From NCBI GenBank assembly GCA_015493405.1, contig WGDF01000336.1:1-7314 (forward strand): 7,314 nucleotides of DNA. The letters are read 5' to 3'. This stretch comes from Flavobacteriaceae bacterium (lineage in GTDB: Bacteria > Bacteroidota > Bacteroidia > Flavobacteriales > Flavobacteriaceae). Both the position numbers and the translations under genes were made by a program. Each line of letters opens with the position of its first letter. The first letter of the stretch is position 1. The notes under the pieces were generated by a model. The model was not told where the DNA came from, searched no databases, and was given only the letters and a program-made list of their open reading frames with translations. Below are positions 1-5,846 of this stretch, piece after piece.

Positions 1-32
1 GACGTCGGGACGATCACTAAATGAAATACAAT

Positions 33-106
33 GGCTCCGTGGCGCAACTGAATAGCGCATCTGATTACGGCTCAGAAGGTTACAGGTTTGAATCCTGTCG
101 GAGTCA
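33..106 (+). tRNA. tRNA-Arg, anticodon ACG
   Basis: A full cloverleaf can be folded by eye. The acceptor stem is GGCTCCG (33-39) with CGGAGTC (99-105), containing one G-U pair. The D stem is GCGC/GCGC (42-45, 55-58). The anticodon stem is TCTGA/TCAGA around the loop TTACGGC, placing ACG at 67-69 (read as ICG after deamination, decoding CGN arginine codons). The T stem is ACAGG/CCTGT, and A106 is the discriminator. The 3' CCA is not encoded. The D loop AACTGAATA has A at positions 15 and 19, and the T loop TTTGAAT has T at position 56, so the Levitt pair becomes A15-U48 and the elbow pair A19-U56. A strong terminator follows nine bases later. Only 32 bases lie upstream, so the promoter, or any tandem tRNA partner, cannot be judged. 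Confidence 0.96.
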
Positions 107-114
107 CTATTAAT

Positions 115-154
115 AAAAGCAACTTATTGATTTTCAATGAGTTGCTTTTTTTTT
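115..154 (+). terminator. Rho-independent terminator after tRNA-Arg
   Basis: An inverted repeat pairs 115-130 with 134-149: core AGCAACT with AGTTGCT, extended through a T-G wobble and ATTGA/TCAAT, with a TTT loop. It is followed by an unbroken run of nine T (146-154). The left arm is preceded by A-rich sequence, so on the - strand the same hairpin ends in TTTTATTA and can also stop transcription arriving from the PspC operon. Confidence 0.9.
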
Positions 155-162
155 ATTATAAA

Positions 163-193
163 AGATTTAGACCGTATTTAGTCTGTGAAATCT
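163..193 (-). terminator. Possible weak terminator of the - strand operon
   Basis: AGATTTAGAC (163-172) pairs with GTCT (181-184) and AAATCT (188-193), with a three-base bulge and an eight-base loop. On the - strand the stem is followed by TTTATAAT. It lies about 95 bases past the stop of the last operon gene and just before the bidirectional hairpin at 115-154, which is the stronger stop. Terminator function here is an inference. Confidence 0.3.
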
Positions 194-286
194 TACCTTT
201 TTCCACTTCAATACGCAATTGAATGACATATTTTATGCTTATTTCAGTTGGAGCATATTATAAATTTTTAAGAATTTTATTTTTTT

Positions 287-622
287 TCAAACAGATTTAA
301 AAATCTTTACAATTTTGGAATTATCCATATTTAGTTGTTGATAACTACTCTCATAATCATCAGTATAATGATGTCGCGCGTTTCTGATAGCTGGTAAACT
401 GATTAAGGCGACAAAAAACAACGCGATTACAGCGACTTGTAAATAAACTTTGGTTTTGGAATCCACCGGAAGCATTTCTACGCCGGCATAAACCAGAGCA
501 ATAGGCCACAATCTAAAGATATCTACAATATCAAATTCTAGAATATTCAGGTTGCGGAGTAGGAGTAATAGGCCTAAAATGACGAGAAAAAATCCCGTGA
601 TGATGTTACTTGTATTTTTCAT
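287..622 (-). CDS. LiaI/LiaF-type small membrane protein (DUF5668-like)
   Basis: A 111-residue membrane protein with three predicted transmembrane segments at about residues 8-23, 36-52 and 60-77. The second contains LWPIALVYAGVEM, which fits the "WPxxLIxxG" pattern of the LiaI-LiaF-like transmembrane domain. The segment order TM, short acidic loop, W-P-containing TM is the same as in the neighbouring 64-residue protein, so the two look like paralogues. The tail (residues 80-111) is polar and short. In many LiaF-type proteins a beta-rich C-terminal domain follows the membrane part; here there is none. It is the last gene of the - strand operon, 58 bases after the preceding gene, with an ATG start and an A/T-rich leader. 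The role is inferred: membrane-stress sensing or a scaffold next to PspC. No exact function can be given. Confidence 0.8.
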   Translation of the reverse strand: MKNTSNIITGFFLVILGLLLLLRNLNILEFDIVDIFRLWPIALVYAGVEMLPVDSKTKVYLQVAVIALFFVALISLPAIRNARHHYTDDYESSYQQLNMDNSKIVKIFKSV

Positions 623-680
623 AGAGGTAATTTTTTAAGAGTGAATGTATTTTATTTAAAATGTTATAAAGATTTGTATA

Positions 681-875
681 TCAACCTTTTGTTTTTATTA
701 TTTTCGGATTGTTTTTTACGCCGCTGTATATCATAATGATTCCTGTGATAATCAATAAAACAGGCCAAAAATCTCCGAGATCTAATTCCGGATAAAATTG
801 TTCCAGTAATAAAATCAATCCGAGTATAATAAACATTATGGCGGACCATAATTTAGTAGTGTCTGTGCTATTCAT
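681..875 (-). CDS. Small LiaI-type transmembrane protein
   Basis: A 64-residue protein that is little more than two membrane helices (about residues 9-25 and 36-52, counted from this start). The second includes DFWPVLLIITGI, the signature of the LiaI-LiaF-like transmembrane region (DUF5668 family). The lysine-rich end (KNNPKIIKTKG) suggests a cytoplasmic tail by the positive-inside rule. The frame is open up to 902, but the codon there is TTG and would overlap the pspC-type gene by 17 bases. The ATG at 875 leaves a ten-base gap and has an A-rich leader (AAAGAAACAATT) typical of Bacteroidota, so it is preferred. The gene sits between the PspC gene and a second LiaI-like gene in one operon. Its biochemical role is unknown; a membrane-stress function is inferred from family and context. 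Confidence 0.82.
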   Translation of the reverse strand: MNSTDTTKLWSAIMFIILGLILLLEQFYPELDLGDFWPVLLIITGIIMIYSGVKNNPKIIKTKG

Positions 876-885
876 AATTGTTTCT

Positions 886-2538
886 TTAATTGTTTTTTTC
901 AATTTTTATGCCATCATCATCAATCTGAATTTGAGCATTTTTATTTTTATTTTTGGCATTTATTTTTATGCCGTTATCGTCGATTTGAATGGTCGCGCCA
1001 TCGTTGTTTCGTGGGTCTTTGCCATGTATTCTAATGCCGTTATCGTCTATTTTTATTTGCACTTTGTTGCCGTTGGCATCTAAATAAAAAGGCTCTTTTG
1101 TGAGATTATTGTATTGTTTTAAGCAATCAATTTTGTCATTTTTGTTAGTCAGTAATGCAGGGAAGTCGCAATCATACATTTGTGTCAATTGGCTGATAGG
1201 CTCCGATATTTTAATATATTTTCCTTTCGGGATTCCAATTCGAATTTTAATTCTATGCGTGCTAATTAGATTTTTTGCCGGATACCGAATCATAGATGCG
1301 AAATTTAAGTGGTTTTTTAGGCTATCTTGAACCATCTTAAAATCTATGTCCAAAGCATTTTCTTTGGCTTTACGGTATGTCATGCCTTCGGCAATTTTTT
1401 TGATTTTTAAATGCACCAAACTATCTTTGGAAGGATAAAAATCATAGCTAATGTCATTACTGGCAATATAGTTTTCGTTGTGGGTATTTATGGGTTCAAC
1501 ATTCAGAAAGAGTGTGTCTTGAGCTGTCATCCATTGTCGATTGGTTGTGATAATTCTGGCTGTTTCATTTTTATGAGATAACACCGATACGCTTTTAACA
1601 GTCAGGTAAATCAAACTGATAAACCATAAGGTGCCACCGATAATCAGGAGATTTTTATTTAAGGGATTGGTATTTGGAAAAAGCATTTTAAAGCCTAACA
1701 AAAAGATCATAATGACGGGAAAACCTATCACGCAAAAAAGTAATAAGCTGATCAAACCGATGGGAAGATGGAGGGTTTGAAAAATTGGGTTGCCATTGAT
1801 CAGCATATTCATATCTGATAAAGGTGAAAAGCTTAAAGCCGATATAATCAATCCGGTTAGTAAGAATCCGGTAATCAAAATGATTAAAAATCCGATTAGT
1901 TTAACCAAAATATTTCCAATTTCAGAGCCGGTTGTTTCTATAGTTTCACCAAGCTTCACTTTTTTTTTTGTGCCTTCTTCAGCAGAAACTTGATCAACGA
2001 TATTGTCCAAATTTGCCGATTCGCCTTTCATTCTTAATTTATCCGCAGCTGTTTTAGCTTTAGGAACGACCAACCATAACAAGAAGTAGAGCAAGATAAA
2101 ACTGCCATGTGTGATAAAGAGCAGCACAATAAAAAGTAGCCGCATTAAAGTAATATCCATGCCGATATATTGCGCTAATCCGGAGGCAACTCCCGCAATC
2201 ATAGAATGATCCATATCTCTGAATAAGGCTTTTTTGACAGTTCTATTACCTGCAGTACCAGGTTGATAGTCAATTTCTTCTTCAAAATCTTCGGGTTGTC
2301 CCAATATTGCAATAATTTCATCGATATGCTTTTCATTGATGACTTGTTGCGGATTTTGCTGTTTTTTGAGCAATAATTCGGCTATTCGGGCTTCAATTTC
2401 GTTCATCACTTCATCGACATCATCGGTTTGATGAATAGAATGCCGCACCGATTTTAAATATTTTTTCAGTTTGTAGTAAGCCTTTTCTTCCAGATGAAAC
2501 AGCATTCCTGCCAAACTAATATCTATGGTTTTATTCAT
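886..2538 (-). CDS. PspC-domain membrane protein with long C-terminal region
   Basis: This 550-residue protein is built in blocks. Residues 1-90 form a soluble, helical, acidic N-terminal region seen in front of PspC in Bacteroidota proteins (MNKTIDISLAGMLFHLEE start). Residues about 101-160 are the PspC domain (KALFRDMDHSMIAGVASGLA, then a membrane helix ending LLWLVVPKAK). Residues 165-205 are a charged linker. Three more membrane helices lie at about 209-235, 257-285 and 296-316. Residues 320-550 are a polar, probably extracytoplasmic or periplasmic, region ending in three copies of an IQIDDNGIKI motif. In proteobacteria PspC relays membrane damage to the phage-shock response; here no PspA/PspB/PspF genes are visible, so only the domain is shared. 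Its ATG overlaps the TGA of the upstream padR-type gene (ATGA), indicating translational coupling. A role in envelope-stress sensing is likely but inferred. Confidence 0.9.
   Translation of the reverse strand: MNKTIDISLAGMLFHLEEKAYYKLKKYLKSVRHSIHQTDDVDEVMNEIEARIAELLLKKQQNPQQVINEKHIDEIIAILGQPEDFEEEIDYQPGTAGNRTVKKALFRDMDHSMIAGVASGLAQYIGMDITLMRLLFIVLLFITHGSFILLYFLLWLVVPKAKTAADKLRMKGESANLDNIVDQVSAEEGTKKKVKLGETIETTGSEIGNILVKLIGFLIILITGFLLTGLIISALSFSPLSDMNMLINGNPIFQTLHLPIGLISLLLFCVIGFPVIMIFLLGFKMLFPNTNPLNKNLLIIGGTLWFISLIYLTVKSVSVLSHKNETARIITTNRQWMTAQDTLFLNVEPINTHNENYIASNDISYDFYPSKDSLVHLKIKKIAEGMTYRKAKENALDIDFKMVQDSLKNHLNFASMIRYPAKNLISTHRIKIRIGIPKGKYIKISEPISQLTQMYDCDFPALLTNKNDKIDCLKQYNNLTKEPFYLDANGNKVQIKIDDNGIRIHGKDPRNNDGATIQIDDNGIKINAKNKNKNAQIQIDDDGIKIEKNN
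901..1056 (-). repeat. Three degenerate 30-bp coding repeats in the PspC-protein tail
   Basis: Units at 901-930, 961-990 and 1027-1056 share the core ATGCCGTTATCGTC (ATGCCATCATCATC in the first). Each encodes I-D-D-(N/D)-G-I-(K/R)-I on the - strand, at protein residues 495-504, 517-526 and 537-546. Unit spacing is 60 and 66 bp, multiples of three, so the frame is kept. The spacers encode Asn/Lys- or Asp/Asn-rich linkers. They read as short beta-strand pairs with a DDNG turn. This is an intragenic protein repeat, not a CRISPR array. Confidence 0.8.
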
Positions 2539-2885
2539 TTTTCTGTAATTTTAATATTATTTTGGTTAATATGATTGACGGCATTGACCAATTCTTGCCA
2601 AGATTGGTGCATTAAGCTTAAAAATTGATTTCCTTTATCGGTTAAATAATAGTATTTTCTAGGTGGGCCGGAGGTCGATTCTTCCCAACGATAAGTCAAG
2701 TAGCCTGCATTTTTCAGGCGGGTCAGTAAAGGATAAACCGTTCCTTCAACCACAATCATTTTAGCATCTTTAAGTTCTTGTAAGATGTCGGAAGTGTAGG
2801 CTGCTTCTTGTTGGCTGAGGATGTTCAAAATGCAATATTCCAATACGCCTTTGCGCATTTGTGATTTGATATTTTCTATTTTCAT
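2535..2885 (-). CDS. PadR-family transcriptional regulator
   Basis: A 116-residue winged-helix regulator, the usual size for a short (subfamily-2) PadR protein. The family hallmarks are all present: QMRKGVLEYCILNILS at the first helix (residues 9-24), EGTVYPLLTRLKNAGYL for the recognition helix (47-63), and the wing with SGPPRKYYYLTDKG (72-85), followed by a C-terminal dimerisation helix. PadR proteins are dimeric repressors that usually control a neighbouring membrane-protein or efflux operon and their own gene, and let go of DNA when a small molecule or stress signal is sensed. Here the gene lies five bases after the DUF4870 gene and overlaps the PspC gene by four bases (ATGA). Autoregulation of this five-gene operon is therefore the simplest reading. 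The effector cannot be told from sequence. Confidence 0.93.
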   Translation of the reverse strand: MKIENIKSQMRKGVLEYCILNILSQQEAAYTSDILQELKDAKMIVVEGTVYPLLTRLKNAGYLTYRWEESTSGPPRKYYYLTDKGNQFLSLMHQSWQELVNAVNHINQNNIKITEK

Positions 2886-2890
2886 AGTAT

Positions 2891-3343
2891 CTATTTGATA
2901 AATCTAATGCTTAACGGATAATGATACAATTCACCATTTCCGGCTTTGATTGTAGCCACTAACACTAAAACAATTCTGATTAACGATAATAAGCCAATAC
3001 CGGTTAAAAATAACCATAAACCGGGTAAAGAAAGAATTATTCCAATGGGGTTGGCGTCATCTGTTGCAGCCATACTTAAGATGGGGGATAAAAACATGAT
3101 TAAACCGATAATGACCACCAAAAATTGATAAAGCAAAATGCTCAAATTAAAGTTAATGGCTTCTTTACCGTTTTCATCAGCAAATTTGCTTTGATTACGC
3201 CAAATCAACCAAGTGATTAATGGCCCTAAAATACTGCCAAAAGGGATTCCGATTAAAGATGAAAATGAGCTGATTTGAATAATAGTAGCATGTGAATTTT
3301 GATTTGGATCAGGTTGAGGTTCTAATTTTGTAAGCGTTTCCAT
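2891..3343 (-). CDS. DUF4870 (Tic20-like) membrane protein
   Basis: A 150-residue membrane protein with predicted helices at about residues 25-48, 66-90 and 99-131, and a hydrophilic N-terminus with several Gln/Pro/Asn residues. The stretch ITWLIWRNQSKFADENGKEA and the following NFNLS (residues 43-68) is the diagnostic DUF4870 motif: a WL helix end, a short K-x-x-x-x-D loop, then GKEAxNF entering the next helix. The family is widespread and of unknown function; a distant likeness to Tic20-type membrane proteins has been noted. As first gene of the operon, directly behind the promoter at 3404-3437 and five bases ahead of padR, it is co-transcribed with the regulator and the PspC/LiaI-type proteins, which supports a shared envelope role. 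That role is inferred from context only. Confidence 0.88.
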   Translation of the reverse strand: METLTKLEPQPDPNQNSHATIIQISSFSSLIGIPFGSILGPLITWLIWRNQSKFADENGKEAINFNLSILLYQFLVVIIGLIMFLSPILSMAATDDANPIGIILSLPGLWLFLTGIGLLSLIRIVLVLVATIKAGNGELYHYPLSIRFIK

Positions 3344-3403
3344 AATTTTATTTTTTTGAATTTATACTTTAATAACGATAGACCTATAACTTTGTTACAC
3401 CTG

Positions 3404-3437
3404 CAAATATATAATAAATAGTATTATGTTATACAAA
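3404..3437 (-). promoter_or_regulatory. Bacteroidota-type promoter of the DUF4870-padR-pspC operon
   Basis: On the - strand TTTG (3437-3434) is followed after 22 bases by TATATTTG (3411-3404). This matches the Bacteroidota sigma-factor consensus, TTTG or TTG at -33 and TAnnTTTG at -7, with a spacer at the long end of the accepted range. Transcription would start around 3395-3400, giving a leader of about 50 bases before the DUF4870 ATG at 3343. No competing full match was seen in the spacer. Confidence 0.6.
3421..3434. promoter_or_regulatory. GTAT-N6-ATAC dyad, candidate PadR operator
   Basis: GTAT (3421-3424) and ATAC (3431-3434) form a short perfect inverted repeat with a six-base spacer. 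It sits between the -33 and -7 boxes of the operon promoter and touches the -33 box. PadR-family repressors bind short inverted repeats with A/T-rich arms over promoters of their own operons. The half-sites are only four bases, so chance is possible in such AT-rich DNA. Confidence 0.35.
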
Positions 3438-3656
3438 GTAGTTAAATATTTTATAATATTTTTATTAAACCCAATGAAATAAGTAGTAAAGAAAGGATTA
3501 TGAGGAACGGAATGGTATTCAATTTTCTATAATAAAAGAAAGTAAATGGCAAAATAATAGGCAAATCAGGAAAAAATTATCAGAAAAATATCTTTAAAAC
3601 CGATAAAAAAATTAATTTTACAGAAATGGAAATGTCATAATTAAAAGAAATATAAA

Positions 3657-4124
3657 ATGAAATTTACCCCAAAACATATCAACCGTTTTTTGTTATTCAA
3701 ATTGCCCAGTGCTTGGATCAGTGGCATCCGTTTAAAAGATATTAATGATACTAGAGCTGTTGTAACTGCCAAACACCGTTGGATTAATCAAAATCCGTTT
3801 AACTCTATGTATTTTGCCGTTTTGGCGATGGGGGCCGAGTTATCGACCGGTATTTTAGTGATGAAAAAAATACAAGATACCTATAAAAATATTTCGATGT
3901 TGGTCACGGAAACCCGAGGTGAATTTACCAAAAAAGCCAAAGGTAGAATTCGTTTTATCTGTGATGATGGGCATTTAATTGATGATAAAATCCATCAAGC
4001 CTTGCAAACCGGTGAGGGCGTTCAGTTTGAATTGACCTCGCGGGCTTTTGATGAAACGGATGATTTGGTCTGCACATTTGTTTTTCAATGGAGTATCAAA
4101 TTGAAATCGCATTCTAATTCATAA
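3657..4124 (+). CDS. DUF4442 protein, hotdog-fold thioesterase-like
   Basis: A 155-residue soluble protein of the DUF4442 family, near full length for it. Characteristic stretches are RFLLFKLPSAWISGIR (residues 10-25), KHRWINQNPFNSMYFAV (39-55) leading into AMGAELSTGILVM (57-69, the long central helix of the hotdog fold), and EFTKKAKGRIRFICDDG (89-105). The family is placed with PaaI/YiiD-type thioesterases by fold; the true substrate is not known for this branch. It has no signal peptide or membrane helix, so it is cytoplasmic. It lies just ahead of iorA on the same strand, but a good terminator separates them, so separate transcription is likely. A link with the acyl-CoA product of the Ior enzyme is conceivable and is treated as a hypothesis only. 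Confidence 0.87.
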   Translation: MKFTPKHINRFLLFKLPSAWISGIRLKDINDTRAVVTAKHRWINQNPFNSMYFAVLAMGAELSTGILVMKKIQDTYKNISMLVTETRGEFTKKAKGRIRFICDDGHLIDDKIHQALQTGEGVQFELTSRAFDETDDLVCTFVFQWSIKLKSHSNS

Positions 4125-4166
4125 GGGACTTTATTAATTTCGCATAAAACTATCGTATAAAATTGC

Positions 4167-4197
4167 AAAATGTCATTTTAAAATGGCATTTTTTTTA
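4167..4197 (+). terminator. Rho-independent terminator after the DUF4442 gene
   Basis: A nearly perfect hairpin pairs 4167-4177 with 4182-4192 (AATGTCATTTT with AAAATGGCATT, one T-G wobble) around a tight TTAA loop and runs into eight T (4189-4196). It lies about 40 bases after the DUF4442 stop and about 30 bases before the iorA start, so it insulates iorA from the gene before it. Confidence 0.85.
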
Positions 4198-4205
4198 TAT
4201 CTTTA
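4198..4205 (+). promoter_or_regulatory. Possible -7 box for iorA
   Basis: TATCTTTA, a 7/8 match to TAnnTTTG, lies directly after the terminator T-run and 24 bases before the iorA ATG. iorA needs its own promoter because of the terminator. No TTG or TTTG at the usual 17-23 base distance is visible upstream, so the call is weak. Confidence 0.25.
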
Positions 4206-4229
4206 AGCGACAATGAAAAATAAAAGATT

Positions 4230-5846
4230 ATGCAAAAAATATTATTAGGCAATGAAGCGATTGCGCAAGGGGCTATAGATGCCGGTTTATCCGGAGCCTA
4301 TGGTTATCCGGGCACACCTTCAACCGAAATTATAGAATACATCACAGCCGGTCCGGATGCCAAAAGCGGTAAAATCAAAGCGCATTGGTCTACTAACGAG
4401 AAAGTGGCTACAGAAGAAGCTCTCGGGATGTCTTTTGCCGGAAAACGGGCGATGGTTACCATGAAACATGTCGGGCTTAATGTGGCCGCCGATGCTTTTA
4501 TCAATATGGCTATATCGGGCATTAACGGCGGTTTGGTAGTTGTAGTAGCGGATGACCTTTCACAACATTCATCACAGAATGAACAAGACAGTCGTTTTTA
4601 CGGCAAATTTGCGATGTTACCCATCTTAGAACCTTCCAATCAGCAAGAAGCTTATGATATGATGGCTTATGCTTTTGATTTGTCCGAAAAAACAAAATTG
4701 CCGGTCTTATTACGATCGGTAACCCGTTTGTCTCATTCGCGTGCCAATGTTACGGTCAAGGATAAAAAAAATCAAAATTCTTTACAATTGCTTGACGATA
4801 CCAAACGCTTTGCTCTGATTCCGTCATTTGCCAAATTGCAATATAAAGGTTTGATTGAGAAGCAAAAGGATTTGGAAAAAATTGCGGAACAATCCCCTTG
4901 GAATACTTATCAAGAAGGCGAAGATACCTCCTTGGGGATTATAGCTTCGGGGATTGCTATCAATTATCTATTAGAGAATTATCCCGAGAAAGTGCCTTAT
5001 GATGTGCTGAAAGTTTCGCATTATCCTTTGCCCAAAGAGCAAGTGCGAAAAATGTTTGACAGGGTCGATAAAATTTTAGTTTTGGAAGATGGCTATCCTT
5101 TTATAGAAGAAATGATAGGCGACTATCTGGGACGTGACCAAAAAGTAATAGGCCGGCTGACCGGCGCCATACCGCGCACGGGAGAACTCAATCCGAATAT
5201 CGTAGCTTATGCGCTTGGTTTGGAAGAACATATTGACTCGGACATTCCCGAAATAGTAGTCGGTCGTCCGCCGCAATTATGTCCGGGTTGCGGCCATATA
5301 GATTTGTATGAAGAACTCAATGATATTATACCCGAGATTGGCGATAATCGCGTTTTTTCGGATATAGGTTGTTATTCCTTAGGGGTTTTAGAACCTTATG
5401 ATGCCATTGATACTATTATAGATATGGGAGCTTCCATTCCTATGGCCAAAGGTGCTGCAGATGCCGGTTTGCTTCCGGCCATAGCTGTTATAGGAGACTC
5501 AACATTTACACATTCCGGCATGACCGGTTTATTAAGTGCTGTTTGGGATAATTCGCCGATTACAGTTATCATATCCGACAATTCAGCGGTAGCAATGACC
5601 GGCGCGCAGCCTTCGGCAGCAATGGGCCGTTTATATGATATTGCTAAAGGTTTGGGTGTTAAAAAAGAACATATCAAAATCATCATTCCACTAAAAAAAT
5701 ACCATGATAAAAATGTGGAAATGATAAAAGAAGAGCTTGATTATCAAGGTGTTTCATTGATTATAGCGCAGCGGCCTTGCGTTACGATGTCAAATGATAA
5801 GAAAGATTTGGCACGACAATTTAATACTTTTGAACCCAGTTATTAG
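4230..5846 (+). CDS. iorA: Indolepyruvate:ferredoxin oxidoreductase, alpha subunit, lacking the C-terminal ferredoxin domain
   Basis: This subunit performs thiamine-diphosphate-dependent oxidative decarboxylation of aryl pyruvates (from Trp, Phe, Tyr) to arylacetyl-CoA in the cytoplasm, together with IorB. The N-terminal pyrimidine-binding domain shows GYPGTPSTEI (residues 25-34) and the NEKVATEEALGMSFAG stretch with Glu57, the likely cofactor-activating Glu. The middle transketolase-C-like domain spans about 232-330. The diphosphate-binding domain has RPPQLCPGCGH (346-356), DIGCYSLG (378-385), the GDST motif (422-425) and Asp450-Asn451, then TGAQP. Cys351, Cys354, Cys381 and Cys517 match the proximal [4Fe-4S] ligands of this enzyme class. 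The protein ends at residue 538, about 20 residues after RPC; classical IorA proteins run to roughly 600-650 residues with two further CxxCxxCxxxC clusters, which are absent. The start ATG precedes the conserved LLGNEAIAQGA. Confidence 0.92.
   Translation: MQKILLGNEAIAQGAIDAGLSGAYGYPGTPSTEIIEYITAGPDAKSGKIKAHWSTNEKVATEEALGMSFAGKRAMVTMKHVGLNVAADAFINMAISGINGGLVVVVADDLSQHSSQNEQDSRFYGKFAMLPILEPSNQQEAYDMMAYAFDLSEKTKLPVLLRSVTRLSHSRANVTVKDKKNQNSLQLLDDTKRFALIPSFAKLQYKGLIEKQKDLEKIAEQSPWNTYQEGEDTSLGIIASGIAINYLLENYPEKVPYDVLKVSHYPLPKEQVRKMFDRVDKILVLEDGYPFIEEMIGDYLGRDQKVIGRLTGAIPRTGELNPNIVAYALGLEEHIDSDIPEIVVGRPPQLCPGCGHIDLYEELNDIIPEIGDNRVFSDIGCYSLGVLEPYDAIDTIIDMGASIPMAKGAADAGLLPAIAVIGDSTFTHSGMTGLLSAVWDNSPITVIISDNSAVAMTGAQPSAAMGRLYDIAKGLGVKKEHIKIIIPLKKYHDKNVEMIKEELDYQGVSLIIAQRPCVTMSNDKKDLARQFNTFEPSY

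Larger units (their letters stand above)
3344..3656. other. AT-rich divergent intergenic spacer
   Basis: These 313 bases separate the - strand DUF4870-padR-pspC operon from the + strand DUF4442 gene. The left part (3404-3437) holds the - strand promoter and dyad listed separately. The right part is extremely A-rich on the + strand and contains TATCTTTA at 3589-3596, a 7/8 match to the Bacteroidota -7 box, but I find no good -33 partner. I see no reading frame longer than a few codons with a plausible start, no RNA gene and no terminator. Confidence 0.7.

Noticed and set aside
1..20. Possible 3' end of another tRNA at the left edge (GACGATCACTA resembles the GGAGTCACTA end of the tRNA-Arg)
   Set aside because: Only the last bases would be in the window, and no 5' half or T loop can be checked, so it cannot be supported.
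876..902. Longer N-terminus for the 64-residue LiaI-type protein
   Set aside because: It would need a TTG start and a 17-base overlap with the PspC gene; the ATG at 875 has a better leader.
901..1056. Regularly spaced 30-bp repeats resembling a tiny CRISPR array
   Set aside because: The repeats are imperfect, lie in frame inside the PspC-protein gene, and encode a protein repeat; the spacers are coding linkers.
838..1330. Two + strand frames of 81 and 76 codons opposite the PspC-protein gene
   Set aside because: They are antisense shadows of a well-supported gene and have no family resemblance.
5396..5686. A 96-codon - strand frame opposite iorA
   Set aside because: It is antisense to the conserved thiamine-diphosphate-binding region; its openness follows from the codon use of iorA.
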